Assembly: GCA_963732695.1 (NCBI GenBank)
Contig: CAVTAP010000021.1
Coordinates: 310,001-374,000, forward strand
Origin: CADEDH01 sp963732695
GTDB taxonomy: Bacteria; Actinomycetota; Acidimicrobiia; Acidimicrobiales; SZUA-35
DNA length: 64,000 nt
Reading direction: 5' to 3'
The translations under genes and the position numbers were made by a program. The notes under the pieces were generated by a model, which was given only the letters and a program-made list of their open reading frames with translations, did no database searches and was not told the DNA's origin. How positions within the stretch are numbered: the stretch's first letter is position 1; every line of letters starts with the position of its first letter. Below are positions 1-8,268 of this stretch, piece by piece.

Positions 1-327
1 TACGACGAGGCGGTGGCCGTGGTGGCCCCGGCCTACAAGGAGGACTACGGGCTCACCGCGCTGGAGGCCATGATCCGGGCCAAGCCGGTGATCGTATGCC
101 GCGACGGGGGCGGCCTCACCGAGATGGTGATCGACGGCGAAACCGGCCTCGTGGTCGACCCCAACGCCCACGCTCTGGCCCGGGCCATCGACCGACTGGT
201 GCGCGATCCGGCCCGGGCGTCACAGCTGGGGGAGGCGGCCCGCCGGGCTGTGATGGGCATCACCATGGACCAGGCGGTCCTCCAGGTCGAGCACGCCCTG
301 CGGACGGTGCTCACCTCCCGCTGCTGA
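1..327 (+). CDS. Glycosyltransferase family 4 protein, C-terminal part
   Basis: The window opens inside this gene, so only the last 108 residues are visible. They match the donor-binding half of GT4 (GT-B fold) glycosyltransferases: a segment reading APAYKEDYGLTALEAM (residues 9-24 of the visible part) carries the EX7E-type signature in which a glutamate contacts the nucleotide-sugar donor, followed by the usual KPVIVCRDGGG and ETGLVVDP loops and a final amphipathic helix. The enzyme would transfer a sugar to a lipid, polysaccharide or small-molecule acceptor at the cytoplasmic membrane; the substrate cannot be told from this fragment. A polyprenyl glycosylphosphotransferase gene lies 2 kb downstream on the other strand, so a role in surface glycan assembly is possible but is inference only. 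Confidence 0.85.
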   Translation, partial: YDEAVAVVAPAYKEDYGLTALEAMIRAKPVIVCRDGGGLTEMVIDGETGLVVDPNAHALARAIDRLVRDPARASQLGEAARRAVMGITMDQAVLQVEHALRTVLTSRC

Positions 328-368
328 CACCGGGAACGGGGTTGCCCGGGGGCGGGCGCCGGGTGGCG

Positions 369-374
369 TACGCT
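369..374 (+). promoter_or_regulatory. -10 element (TACGCT) of a likely leaderless gene
   Basis: TACGCT ends 6 nt before the ATG at 381, the spacing expected if transcription starts on the start codon itself. No Shine-Dalgarno sequence is present. Confidence 0.4.
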
Positions 375-380
375 GGGGCC

Positions 381-1343
381 ATGGCGGTGAGCGACGACCT
401 CTGGGCCCGGGACAACTGCTCGTGCCCCCGGTGCCTGCACCCGACGTCCCGGGAGCGGCTGGTGATGGTGATCGAGTCGGGCGACGGGCCCCATGCCCCG
501 CCGCTGCCGGCCCGGGCCGACCCGGCGGCGGTGGAGCGGGTGCCGTTCGGCCCCACCGTGGCCCGGGTGCCCTACGCCGATCTCGACACCGCGGCCGGGA
601 TGGACACCTGGCTCTCCAGCCTGCTGGCCGAGGGGGCGGTGGTGATCACCGGCGCCCCGCACGGCGAGGGTGAGGTGGTGCGGGTGGCGGAGCGGGTCGG
701 GTTCGCCCGGCCCACCAACTTCGGCCTGCTGTTCGACGTGGTGTCCACCCCCAGCCCCACGTCCAACGCCTACACCGCCTTCGGCCTGGCCCTCCACACC
801 GACCTGCCCTACTGGGACCCGCCGCCCGAGTTCCAGCTCCTGCACACCCTGGCCAACGACGCCACCGGCGGCGATTCCACCCTGGCCGACGGCATCGCCG
901 TGGCCCGCCAACTGGCCGCCGACGATCCCGCCGCCTTCGAGCTGCTGACCCGGTGGCCGGTGCCGTTCCGCTACCTGGACGCCGATACCGAGCACCACCT
1001 GGAGTGGCCGGTGATCGAAGTCTCGGGCGACGGCGAGGAGATCGTGGGTATCCGGTTCAACAACGGGGTGCGGGCCACCGACCACCGGGCGGCCGGGCCC
1101 GACGGCGAGCGGTTCTACCAGGCCTACCTGGAGCTGTGGCGCCGGTTCGACGCCGCCGAGGTGGCGTTCCGGCTGGACGCGGGCGATGTGCTGTGCTTCG
1201 ACAACCGCCGGATGCTGCACGGCCGCACGGCGTTCGACCCGTCCAGCGGCCGGCGCCACCTGCAGGGCTGCTACCTCGATCGCACGATGGTGCTGAGCCG
1301 GCTCCGCACGCTGCGCCGGCAGGCCGACTACCGCACGCTGTAG
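381..1343 (+). CDS. Gamma-butyrobetaine dioxygenase-like Fe(II)/2-oxoglutarate oxygenase
   Basis: A 320-residue protein with the two-domain layout of gamma-butyrobetaine hydroxylase and trimethyllysine dioxygenase. The N-terminal domain has the zinc motif Cys13-x-Cys15-x2-Cys18 (NCSCPRC) typical of this family. The C-terminal TauD-like domain has the iron-binding facial triad His139-x-Asp141 (LHTDLPYW) and distal His280 (MLHGRT), with a following arginine-rich strand that would hold 2-oxoglutarate. Known members hydroxylate gamma-butyrobetaine to carnitine in the cytosol; whether this one makes carnitine or hydroxylates another betaine is unknown. The ATG at 381 is preferred over upstream in-frame codons because the conserved DDLWARDNC segment begins four residues later and a -10-like box sits just upstream. 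Stands alone, with no obvious carnitine genes nearby. Confidence 0.85.
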   Translation: MAVSDDLWARDNCSCPRCLHPTSRERLVMVIESGDGPHAPPLPARADPAAVERVPFGPTVARVPYADLDTAAGMDTWLSSLLAEGAVVITGAPHGEGEVVRVAERVGFARPTNFGLLFDVVSTPSPTSNAYTAFGLALHTDLPYWDPPPEFQLLHTLANDATGGDSTLADGIAVARQLAADDPAAFELLTRWPVPFRYLDADTEHHLEWPVIEVSGDGEEIVGIRFNNGVRATDHRAAGPDGERFYQAYLELWRRFDAAEVAFRLDAGDVLCFDNRRMLHGRTAFDPSSGRRHLQGCYLDRTMVLSRLRTLRRQADYRTL

Positions 1344-1382
1344 CCGGGAGCGGGGGCCAGCGACGAAATCGCGCCCCGATGG

Positions 1383-1411
1383 TTGACAACGCCCGCTTAT
1401 TTTCGTTTACT
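1383..1411 (+). promoter_or_regulatory. Candidate sigma-70-type promoter (TTGACA-17-TTTACT)
   Basis: A perfect -35 TTGACA (1383-1388) is followed after 17 nt by TTTACT (1406-1411). It lies about 50 nt before the ATG at 1461, which supports that start instead of the TTG at 1383. Confidence 0.55.
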
Positions 1412-1460
1412 TACGCTCGTTCCCGTCAATCTGACCCCCACGAGCCCAAGGACGGATCCC

Positions 1461-2171
1461 ATGCCCCGCTCCCGGTCCCTGCCGCGCGCCACCCAGCACA
1501 CGGACCAGCACACCGCCGACGTCCATCCCTTCCCCGCCGGCCGCCAGCAGCACCGGCCCCACCGACCCAAAGGCGGTGCCGGGCCCCGGGGCCCAGCGTC
1601 GCCCGGACGCCGGCCCGGCTCCAGCCGGCGCAACTGGCCGGCACCGGTTCCGGCGGCCCGGCTGTTGGTGACGCCGTGGCCCGATCCGGTCCTCGATGCG
1701 CTGGGCCACGATCCCCGCTCGCCCTACGTCGAGAAGTTCTGGCTCTCGATCCTGGGCCCGTCGGCGCTCATCCTGCTGCGGCGGCTGGCGGCGGCGTTGG
1801 AGCAGGAACCGGGCGGCTTCCCGCTCGATCCGGCGGAGTGGTCGGCCGAGTTGGGTCTGGGAAACAAGGGCGGGCCCCAGGCGCCGTTCTGGCGCAGCCT
1901 GGACCGGGTGTGCCGCTTCGGCACGGCGGAGCGCAACGGCGAGTTGCTCGCCGTGCGGCGCCGCCTCGCTCCCCTCACCCACGGCCAGGTCAAGCGACTG
2001 CCCACCCATCTCCAACCGGTCCACCACCGGTGGCAGGCCAGCCAGGCGGAGCGGCCCCGCCGTCGCACCATCGCCCACTGGTCCGACCACTCCCGCCCCC
2101 CGGCGGCCGAGGTTCGGGGTACGGCCGGCGAGGGCGCCGATCAGGGCTATCCCGATGCCGGGCCTCAGTAG
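1461..2171 (+). CDS. Conserved actinobacterial hypothetical protein
   Basis: A 236-residue protein of no known function. The first ~70 residues are Arg/Pro/His-rich and probably disordered. The folded part (about 75-205) contains the segments PWPDPVLDALGHDPRSPYVE, FWLSILGPSALILLRRLA and RRRLAPLTHGQVKRLP, which I recognise as a recurring pattern in actinobacterial hypothetical proteins; the alternating helices and basic residues look like a winged-helix-type unit, but that is inference. No signal peptide or membrane span. The start at 1461 follows a strong promoter-like sequence at 1383-1411. The 3' end overlaps by 7 bp the end of the convergent glycosylphosphotransferase gene. Confidence 0.7.
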   Translation: MPRSRSLPRATQHTDQHTADVHPFPAGRQQHRPHRPKGGAGPRGPASPGRRPGSSRRNWPAPVPAARLLVTPWPDPVLDALGHDPRSPYVEKFWLSILGPSALILLRRLAAALEQEPGGFPLDPAEWSAELGLGNKGGPQAPFWRSLDRVCRFGTAERNGELLAVRRRLAPLTHGQVKRLPTHLQPVHHRWQASQAERPRRRTIAHWSDHSRPPAAEVRGTAGEGADQGYPDAGPQ

Positions 2172-3592
2172 GCGCCGCGGGAGGCGACGACGGCCGGAAT
2201 CGTCTTGGCCAGGATCGCCAGGTCGACCACGAGCGACCAGTTGTCGACGTAGTACAGGTCGAGCCGGGTGTACTCCTCGAACGTGGTGGAGCTGCGACCC
2301 GACACCTGCCACATGCCGGTGATCCCGGGCTTCACCCGCAGCCGGGCGTAGAGCTCGTCGCTCCATTCCGCCATCTCGCTGCGCAGCGCCGGGCGGGGGC
2401 CGACCAGGCTCATCTCGTTGCGCAGCACGTTCCACAGCTGGGGCAGCTCGTCGAGCGACGTCTTGCGCAGGAACGACCCCACCCGGGTCACCCGGGGGTC
2501 GCGCTTCATCTTGAACAGCGGCCCCGCCCCCTCGGACCGCTCCACCAGGTTGGCCAGCAGTTCCTCGGCGTTGGTCACCATCGTGCGGAACTTGAGGACC
2601 TTGAACGGCTCGCCGTCCTGGCCCACCCGCTCCTGGCGGAACAGCACCGGGCCGGGTGAGTTGAGCCGCACGGCCAGCGCGATGGCGGCCAGCACCGGCG
2701 ACAGCACGGCCAGCACCGTCCCCGCCACCAGCAGATCGAAGGCCCGCTTGGCCCCGGCCCGCCACCCGTGACGGTGGCGGGGCTCGACGTAGACCACCGG
2801 CACCCGGCCGAGCGGCCGCACCGTGAGGCGGTCGGAGGCGATGTCGGCCAGGGTCGACGACAGCTCCACGTGGATACCGGCCTCCACCAGGTCGCGGATC
2901 AGCCGGTTCGACGACCGCATGTCGATGGCGGTGGCGGCGATGATCACCCCGTTCGCCTCGAGCTGGCGGGCGGCGGTGAGCACCCGGGTGGTGAGCTCCT
3001 GGGGATCGGCGGCCTGGGCCGGGTCGATCTGGGCCACGATGGTGTACCCCAGCTCGGGGTCGTCGGCGAACATGGAGGCGAAGGTGGCGCTCTCCACGTT
3101 GTCGCCGATCAGCAGCACCCGGCGGGCCATCTGTCCCGAGGCCCGGCGGGCCCGGAACCGGCGGCGCACCTGCTCCCGTTCGACCACCAGCAGGGTGACG
3201 GTGGTGGCCAGCGACAACCCCAGCCACACCCGGTCGAGGCGGAGGTCGGCCAGGTAGGCCAGCACCGCCACGGCGGCCGTGGTCCGCACGCCGGCGTCGA
3301 TGATGCGGCGGACCTCGTCGGCCCGGCGGGTGATGACCCGGGCCCGGTAGAGCCGGGCCCGCACCAGCCAGAGGGGATGGAGGCCGAGCGCCAGCGCCAC
3401 GCCGAGCACCCCGTCGGGCCCGGGGTGGCGGACCAGGCAGGCCAGGGTCATCCCCACCGCCACCGCCACCAGATCGAAGGCGACCAACGCGGCCCGGGTC
3501 CTGGCCGGCGTCGACGGCCGGGCGGCGCCGGGCGCGCCCGGTGGGGCCGCCGCCCCCGCCGTGGTCTGCGTCTCGGTCTCCGTCGCCGTCAC
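2165..3592 (-). CDS. Exopolysaccharide biosynthesis polyprenyl glycosylphosphotransferase
   Basis: A 475-residue WbaP/CpsE-type initiating enzyme. It would transfer a sugar-1-phosphate from a nucleotide sugar to undecaprenyl phosphate at the inner face of the membrane, the first step of capsule, exopolysaccharide or O-unit synthesis. About four hydrophobic segments lie in residues 30-160, then a CoA-binding-like Rossmann region (about 170-290, starting VLLIGDNVESATFAS), a further membrane helix near 290-320, and the catalytic bacterial sugar-transferase domain to the C-terminus. The last contains FKVLKFRTMV, the RVTRVGSFLRKTSLDELPQL block and SLVGPRPAL, all diagnostic. The GTG start is preceded by a GAGG-type ribosome-binding site. 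It converges on the hypothetical gene ending at 2171. Sugar specificity cannot be judged. Confidence 0.93.
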   Translation of the reverse strand: MTATETETQTTAGAAAPPGAPGAARPSTPARTRAALVAFDLVAVAVGMTLACLVRHPGPDGVLGVALALGLHPLWLVRARLYRARVITRRADEVRRIIDAGVRTTAAVAVLAYLADLRLDRVWLGLSLATTVTLLVVEREQVRRRFRARRASGQMARRVLLIGDNVESATFASMFADDPELGYTIVAQIDPAQAADPQELTTRVLTAARQLEANGVIIAATAIDMRSSNRLIRDLVEAGIHVELSSTLADIASDRLTVRPLGRVPVVYVEPRHRHGWRAGAKRAFDLLVAGTVLAVLSPVLAAIALAVRLNSPGPVLFRQERVGQDGEPFKVLKFRTMVTNAEELLANLVERSEGAGPLFKMKRDPRVTRVGSFLRKTSLDELPQLWNVLRNEMSLVGPRPALRSEMAEWSDELYARLRVKPGITGMWQVSGRSSTTFEEYTRLDLYYVDNWSLVVDLAILAKTIPAVVASRGAY

Positions 3593-3692
3593 GATCCGGT
3601 CCTCGCCTGTGCGTCGCCCCCGAGCGGGCCCGCCCGGTTCGCTTCAGGCATCGGCGGCGCCGGGTCGCCCCTTGAGCCGGCTCTCCAGGGGC

Positions 3693-5138
3693 TCAGGCCC
3701 AGTTGGCCAGGGTGTCGACCAGCAGGCGGACGCCGTAGCCGGTGGCCCCCTTGGTGAGGATCCCCTTTTCGGCCTCGGAGAAGGCGGCCATGCCCACGTC
3801 GATGTGGGCCCAGGCGCCGTCGCCGGCGAACTCCTTGAGGAACAGACCGGCCACCAGGGCCCCGCCGTAGGCTCCCGACCCGATGTTCTTCAGGTCGGCC
3901 ACCGGCGAGTCGAGCTGGGAGCGGTACTCCTCGGGCAGCGGCAGCCGCCACACCATCTCGCCGGTGCGGTCGCTGGCGGCGGCCAGGCGGGCAGCCAGAT
4001 CGTCGTCGGTGGCCATCACCGCGGCGTAGCTGCCGCCCAGGGCCACCGAGGCGGCGCCGGTGAGGGTGGCGATGTCGATGATGGCGTCGGGCTTGGTCTC
4101 GGCCGCCAGGCTGAGGGCGTCGGCCAGCACCAGGCGCCCCTCGGCGTCGGTGTTCAGCACCTCAACCGTCTTGCCGTTGCGGGCCCGGAAGACGTCGCCC
4201 GGGCGCTGGGCGTTGCCGCCGGTCATGTTGTCGGTGAGGGGGATCCAGCCGTCGACCGCCACCGGTGCCCCCACCGCACCCAGCACGCTCATGGCCGCCA
4301 GCACCGCGGCCCCACCCGACATGTCGACCTTCATCGTCATCATCCCGGCCGCGGTCTTGAGCGACAGGCCGCCCGAGTCGAACGTGATGCCCTTGCCCAC
4401 CAGCGCCACCCGCCGGTCGGTGCGGCGGGCCGGCGTGTACTGCAGGCGCACGAGGCGGGCCGGGTTGACCGAACCCAGGTTCACGGCCACCAGCCCGCCC
4501 AGCTTCTCCCTGGCGATGCGGCGTTCGTCCCACACCGTGACCTTGAGCCCGGCCGCCGTGCCCACCTCGGTGGCCCGGCGGGCGAAGGCGTCGGGGGTGA
4601 GCGTCCCACCCGGCTCGTTGGCCAGGTCCCGGGCCAGCAAGACGGCGTCGACCACGGCCGAGGCCCGGTCCACCAGGGCCTTCCCGCCCCGGCCCGGCAC
4701 CACCACGGTCACCTTCTCGAGCTCGGTGTTGGTTGGCGTCTTGTAGGCGGTGTAGCGGTAGGAGGCCAGGCGGACACCCTCCACCACGGCGGCCACGGCA
4801 TCGGCCCGCTGCTCGTCGGTGGCGCCCTCGCCCATCTCGGCCACCAGCCGGGTGGCCACCGCGGCGTGGCGGGTGACCGAGCGGGCGTAGGCGGCGGCCG
4901 CCGTGCGCAGCGCGCCGGGGCCCACCTCGGCCCGGGGGCCGATGCCCACCAGCAGCTCGAGCGGACCGCTGCCCTCACCGGGCAGAGCCAGGATCTGACC
5001 CGGCTTGCCCTCGAACCCCTGCAGCTGAGCCGCCCGCTTCAGCCCGGCGGGCAGGGCATCGAGCTCGTCGGCGGCGACCGGGCGGTCGATGGCGGTGGCC
5101 GTGCGGGGGACGGAGGTGGCAGCAGCAACGGAAGGCAT
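3693..5138 (-). CDS. pepA: Leucyl aminopeptidase (M17 family)
   Basis: A 481-residue cytosolic aminopeptidase that removes N-terminal residues from peptides using two divalent metal ions. The C-terminal catalytic domain shows the family signature NTDAEGRL at 329-336, the metal/catalytic block beginning GKGITFDSGGLSLK, and the KVDMSGGAAV segment; the N-terminal half is the variable macro-domain-like regulatory part. Length is normal for the family. The ATG at 5138 has no ribosome-binding site but has TAACCT 8 nt upstream, suggesting a leaderless transcript. Downstream of the LigD polymerase gene on the same strand with a 76-bp gap that contains this promoter, so it is probably transcribed independently. 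Confidence 0.96.
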   Translation of the reverse strand: MPSVAAATSVPRTATAIDRPVAADELDALPAGLKRAAQLQGFEGKPGQILALPGEGSGPLELLVGIGPRAEVGPGALRTAAAAYARSVTRHAAVATRLVAEMGEGATDEQRADAVAAVVEGVRLASYRYTAYKTPTNTELEKVTVVVPGRGGKALVDRASAVVDAVLLARDLANEPGGTLTPDAFARRATEVGTAAGLKVTVWDERRIAREKLGGLVAVNLGSVNPARLVRLQYTPARRTDRRVALVGKGITFDSGGLSLKTAAGMMTMKVDMSGGAAVLAAMSVLGAVGAPVAVDGWIPLTDNMTGGNAQRPGDVFRARNGKTVEVLNTDAEGRLVLADALSLAAETKPDAIIDIATLTGAASVALGGSYAAVMATDDDLAARLAAASDRTGEMVWRLPLPEEYRSQLDSPVADLKNIGSGAYGGALVAGLFLKEFAGDGAWAHIDVGMAAFSEAEKGILTKGATGYGVRLLVDTLANWA

Positions 5139-5146
5139 GGGCTCCG

Positions 5147-5152
5147 AGGTTA
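5147..5152 (-). promoter_or_regulatory. -10 element (TAACCT) before pepA
   Basis: On the minus strand TAACCT ends 8 nt before the pepA ATG; no Shine-Dalgarno sequence intervenes. Confidence 0.4.
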
Positions 5153-5214
5153 GTTGGGCAGGCGGCCCGCCCGTGCACCCTGGTGAGGGCTCGACCGTGA
5201 CCGGGCCTCCGGGC

Positions 5215-6120
5215 CTACGCCCCGGGGAGCTGCTGGCGCATCGTGGCGGTGGGGGCGAACAGGTCGCCCCGGGCGGCCACCCGTTCCAGCACGTCGGCCG
5301 CCTCGAACGACAGGGGCTGGCCGTCGGCCCCGGCCGCCACCTCGTCCCACGACACCGGCGTGGAGACCGTGGGCCGGGCCAGGGCCCGCAGTGAGTAGGC
5401 GGCGATCGTGGTCTTGTGGCGGGAGTTCTGCGACCAGTCGACGAACACCTTGCCCGCCCGCAGCGACTTCGTCATCTCCACCAGCACCCGATCGGGCTGC
5501 TGGCGGGCCAGGAGCTGGCCGCAGGCCCGGGTGAAGTCGGCGGCGTGATCGTGGGTGTGGGGGCAGTTGAGCGGGACGTAGACCTGCAACCCCTTCGACC
5601 CCGACGTCTTGGGGAACGCTTCCAGGCCCACCGCCGCCAGCACCTCGTGCAGGTCGAGCGCCACCTGGCAACACTCCCTCATCCCGGCCGGTGCCCCGGG
5701 GTCGAGATCGAACACGGCCATCGTCGGGCTCTCGATGTCGTCGGCCCGGGCCATGGGGGCGTGGAGCTCGATAGCGGCCAGGTTGGCCGTCCAGACCAGG
5801 GCCGCCGCTTCGTCGATGCGGCAGTAGGGGATGTCGCCGTCGCGATCGCCGGGGCCGATCGACACCGGGACCCAGTCGGGCCGGGGCGACGGGCACCGTT
5901 TGTTGAAGAACGACTGGCCGTCCACCCCGTTGGGCCACCGCCGCAGCGTCATGCACCGGCGGGCCACATGGGCCACCATCACCGGGGCAATCCGGGCGTA
6001 GTAGTCGATCACCTGGGCCTTGGTGAAGCCGACCTCGGGATAGAAGACCTTGTCCAGGTTGACCAGGCTCAGCGAGCGGTCACCGACCGCCACCGACACC
6101 CGCTGCTCGGAAGGCGCCAC
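5215..6120 (-). CDS. ligD: LigD polymerase/primase domain protein (NHEJ)
   Basis: A 301-residue protein consisting only of the polymerase (AEP primase-like) domain of bacterial LigD. It would add ribo- or deoxyribonucleotides to broken DNA ends and help align them during non-homologous end joining. Visible features: LDKVFYPEVGFTKAQVIDYY at the N-terminus, the DLD metal-binding pair (Asp138-Leu-Asp140), the KTSGSKGLQVYVPL block that binds the 5' phosphate and template, and a downstream histidine/aspartate region. The ligase and phosphoesterase domains found in three-domain LigD proteins are absent, as in several actinobacteria where they are separate genes. It lies 11 bp downstream of ku on the same strand, a clear functional pair and probable operon. 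Confidence 0.93.
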   Translation of the reverse strand: MAPSEQRVSVAVGDRSLSLVNLDKVFYPEVGFTKAQVIDYYARIAPVMVAHVARRCMTLRRWPNGVDGQSFFNKRCPSPRPDWVPVSIGPGDRDGDIPYCRIDEAAALVWTANLAAIELHAPMARADDIESPTMAVFDLDPGAPAGMRECCQVALDLHEVLAAVGLEAFPKTSGSKGLQVYVPLNCPHTHDHAADFTRACGQLLARQQPDRVLVEMTKSLRAGKVFVDWSQNSRHKTTIAAYSLRALARPTVSTPVSWDEVAAGADGQPLSFEAADVLERVAARGDLFAPTATMRQQLPGA

Positions 6121-6131
6121 CGCGGCGGCGC

Positions 6132-7280
6132 TCAGGCGGCCCGGGTCTTCTTGGCCGCGGTCTTGCCCTTGCCCCCGCTGCCCTTGCCTCCGGCGCCGCC
6201 GGCCTTGCCGCCGTCACCACTGTCCTTCGCAGGAGCACTGTCCCTCGCCGGAGCACTGTCCTTCCCAGGAGCACTGTCCTTCCCTGGGGCACTGTCTTTC
6301 GCAGGAGCACTGTCCTTCCCAGGGGCACTGCCCTTGCCGGCGCCGCTCCGGGTGCCCACCCGCTTCGACGCCGTGACCGGCGCCTCGTCTTCGGCCGCCA
6401 CCGCCTTGGTCCTGGCCCGGCTCCGGGATTTGGGAGCAGCCGCCTTCCCGTCGTCGGCCGCCTCACCCGACGGGGCACCGCTCCCGGCGTTGCGACGGGC
6501 CTCCTTGGCCGCGTTGACGCTGGCCTCCAGGGCGGCCAGCAGGTCGATCACGCCCTCGTCGGCGGCGGCCGGCGCCGCCTCCACCGAGGTGACCTGGCCG
6601 TTGGCCTTCGCCTCCAGCATGTCGAGCACCTGCAGGCGGTAGTTGTCCTGGTAGCGCTCGGGCTCGAAGTCGCTCGACAGCGAGTCGATCAGCTGGTCGG
6701 CCAGGGCCAGCTCGGCCTCGGTGGCCGCCACGTCGGCCAACTCCTCCAGCCCCGGGATGTCGGCCGGCGACACCACCTCGTCGGCGTACACCATCGTCGA
6801 CATCATGAGGGCCCCGTCGACGGAGCGGACGGCCACCAGGTACTGCTTGGTCCGCATCACGAAGGTGGCGATGGCCACCCGGTTCGACTCCTCCATGGCC
6901 CGGCTCAGCAGCACGTAGGACTTCCGGGCCAGCTCCTCGGGCACCAGGTAGTAGGGCGAGTCGTAGAACACCGGGTCGATGTCGGCGCCGTCGACGAAGT
7001 CGCTGATGTCGATCATCCGGCTCGCCTTGGGGGCGAGCGACGCCAGCTCGTCGTCGGTGACGATCACGTAGCTGTCCTTGGCCACCTCGTAGCCCTTGAC
7101 GATCCGGTCGTAGGGGACCTCTTCGCCCTCGGCGTTCACCCGCTTCTGGCGGATCCGGCTGTTGGTGGCCGAGTCGAGCTGGTTGAAGCTGACGTTCTTG
7201 TGGTTGATGGCCGAGAACAGCTTCACCGGGATCGAGACGAGGCCGAAGCTGATCGCTCCGCTCCAGATGGCTCGTGGCAT
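6132..7280 (-). CDS. ku: Non-homologous end-joining protein Ku
   Basis: A 382-residue bacterial Ku, which forms a homodimeric ring on double-strand break ends and recruits LigD. The first ~255 residues are the Ku core, beginning MPRAIWSGAISFGLVSIPVK and containing the PYDRIVKGYEV and FYDSPYYLVPEE blocks. The last ~100 residues are a Lys/Ala/Pro/Ser-rich disordered tail with tandem KDSAP-containing units, then a lysine-rich end; basic tails in bacterial Ku contact DNA. The ATG at 7280 was chosen because the family-invariant PRAIWSG motif starts there, although the frame stays open further upstream. ligD follows after 11 bp. The tail makes this protein longer than many Ku homologues (about 270-300 residues). 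Confidence 0.96.
   Translation of the reverse strand: MPRAIWSGAISFGLVSIPVKLFSAINHKNVSFNQLDSATNSRIRQKRVNAEGEEVPYDRIVKGYEVAKDSYVIVTDDELASLAPKASRMIDISDFVDGADIDPVFYDSPYYLVPEELARKSYVLLSRAMEESNRVAIATFVMRTKQYLVAVRSVDGALMMSTMVYADEVVSPADIPGLEELADVAATEAELALADQLIDSLSSDFEPERYQDNYRLQVLDMLEAKANGQVTSVEAAPAAADEGVIDLLAALEASVNAAKEARRNAGSGAPSGEAADDGKAAAPKSRSRARTKAVAAEDEAPVTASKRVGTRSGAGKGSAPGKDSAPAKDSAPGKDSAPGKDSAPARDSAPAKDSGDGGKAGGAGGKGSGGKGKTAAKKTRAA
6218..6325 (-). repeat. Six 18-bp tandem repeats within the ku C-terminal tail
   Basis: Six imperfect copies of an 18-bp unit (plus-strand form CACTGTCCTTCCCAGGAG) encode six residues each of the Ku tail (KDSAPG/A/R). The length keeps the reading frame, so copy number can vary without breaking the gene. 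Confidence 0.85.
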
Positions 7281-7415
7281 GGTGTCTCCTGGTCGGTGGG
7301 CGGTGGGACCGTCGCCGAAGCTACGCGCCAATCGGCAGTACCCGAAGGCCCGTGATCATCACACCGGACCACCAGACTACAAGGCCTCCTTCGTCCAGGA
7401 AAGAGCCCTCCGAGG

Positions 7416-7432
7416 GGAACCCTTCGGGTTCC
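7416..7432. repeat. Palindromic hairpin element, GGAACCC-TTC-GGGTTCC
   Basis: A 7-bp perfect stem with a 3-nt loop touching the stop codon of the minus-strand gene at 7432-8226. It is one of a family in this window at gene 3' ends. No U-tract follows, so it may be a terminator-like or mRNA-stabilising element. Confidence 0.7.
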
Positions 7433-8226
7433 TAGGACAGGGTGGCCCGGGCCACGAGGTCGATGCCGAAGCCGGTGAGGATGGCCAGGTAGAGCAGGCC
7501 GGTGGCGGCCATCACGGCCGAGTACTGACGCTCCTTGAGGGCGGCCAGGGTGGTGATCACGAGCCCGATGGTGGTGACCACGCAGGCCCCCCAGAACCAG
7601 CCGAGCATGCCGGCGTAGCCGTCGTCGATGGCGCCCGTCCACACCGAGGTCATACCGGTGGGCACGAGGAACAGCACCGCCTCGGGCAACCACAGGAGCC
7701 CGGTCCAGCGCACCAGTTCCACCAGCGGGGCCCGGGTGAGGCCGGGCTGCACCAGGTACCAGTGGCCGAGCAGCATCGAGTCGGACACGGCGCCCATGAA
7801 CGCCGCCCCCACCAGCATGCGGGCCACCGAGAGCCAGGCCGGGTCGCCGGCATGGATGCCGGCCAGCACGAGGCCGACCGCCCCCACCGCCGGAGCGATC
7901 AGGTCGAGCCGGGGGTCGGTGACGGGCTCCCCTTCCCGGCTCCGGCCGTCGGGTCCTTCGCCCAGGGCCCGGGCCCGGTTGCGGTACGACAGGGCGAACA
8001 GCCCGAGGGCCATCACCGCCACCACCAGAGCCGCCAGGTCCCGCGGGGCGTAGAAGTCGAAGCGGACGCCGAGGGCGAAGCCGCCCACGGCCAACAGCCC
8101 GAACGAGAGCCGCAGCAGCCAGAGATAGCCCAGGCCCAGCAGGCGGTGGCGGACGGTCACCCAGCCGAACAGCAGGCCGCCGGAGGACCACTGGAGCAGC
8201 ACCGAGGGCGCGTCGAGACGGATCAC
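7432..8226 (-). CDS. Multi-spanning membrane protein, function unknown
   Basis: A 264-residue, strongly hydrophobic protein with about seven or eight predicted transmembrane helices and a short polar loop around residues 88-105 (RARALGEGPDGRSREGEPV). Histidines in IHAGDP and LLGHWYLV fall in or near membrane helices, which could hint at a haem or metal ligand role, but I do not recognise the family and give no function. The GTG start has TAGCCT 8 nt upstream and no ribosome-binding site. Flanked on both sides by copies of the GGAACCC hairpin family. The gap to the upstream peptidase gene is 42 bp. Confidence 0.65.
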   Translation of the reverse strand: MIRLDAPSVLLQWSSGGLLFGWVTVRHRLLGLGYLWLLRLSFGLLAVGGFALGVRFDFYAPRDLAALVVAVMALGLFALSYRNRARALGEGPDGRSREGEPVTDPRLDLIAPAVGAVGLVLAGIHAGDPAWLSVARMLVGAAFMGAVSDSMLLGHWYLVQPGLTRAPLVELVRWTGLLWLPEAVLFLVPTGMTSVWTGAIDDGYAGMLGWFWGACVVTTIGLVITTLAALKERQYSAVMAATGLLYLAILTGFGIDLVARATLS

Positions 8227-8234
8227 GTAGGTCG

Positions 8235-8240
8235 AGGCTA
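8235..8240 (-). promoter_or_regulatory. -10 element (TAGCCT) before the 264-aa membrane protein
   Basis: TAGCCT on the minus strand ends 8 nt before the GTG start at 8226. Confidence 0.35.
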
Positions 8241-8242
8241 GG

Positions 8243-8259
8243 GGAACCCTGCGGGTTCC
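8243..8259. repeat. Palindromic hairpin element, GGAACCC-TGC-GGGTTCC
   Basis: A 7-bp perfect stem with a TGC loop, 10 bp past the stop codon of the minus-strand M24 peptidase gene. Same family as the element at 7416. Confidence 0.7.
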
Positions 8260-8268
8260 GTGGCGTCC

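Noticed and set aside
45..1259. Long open frame on the minus strand under the gamma-butyrobetaine dioxygenase
   Set aside because: Antisense shadow of a strongly conserved enzyme in high-GC DNA; its protein is Gly/His/Pro/Arg-rich without any known motif.
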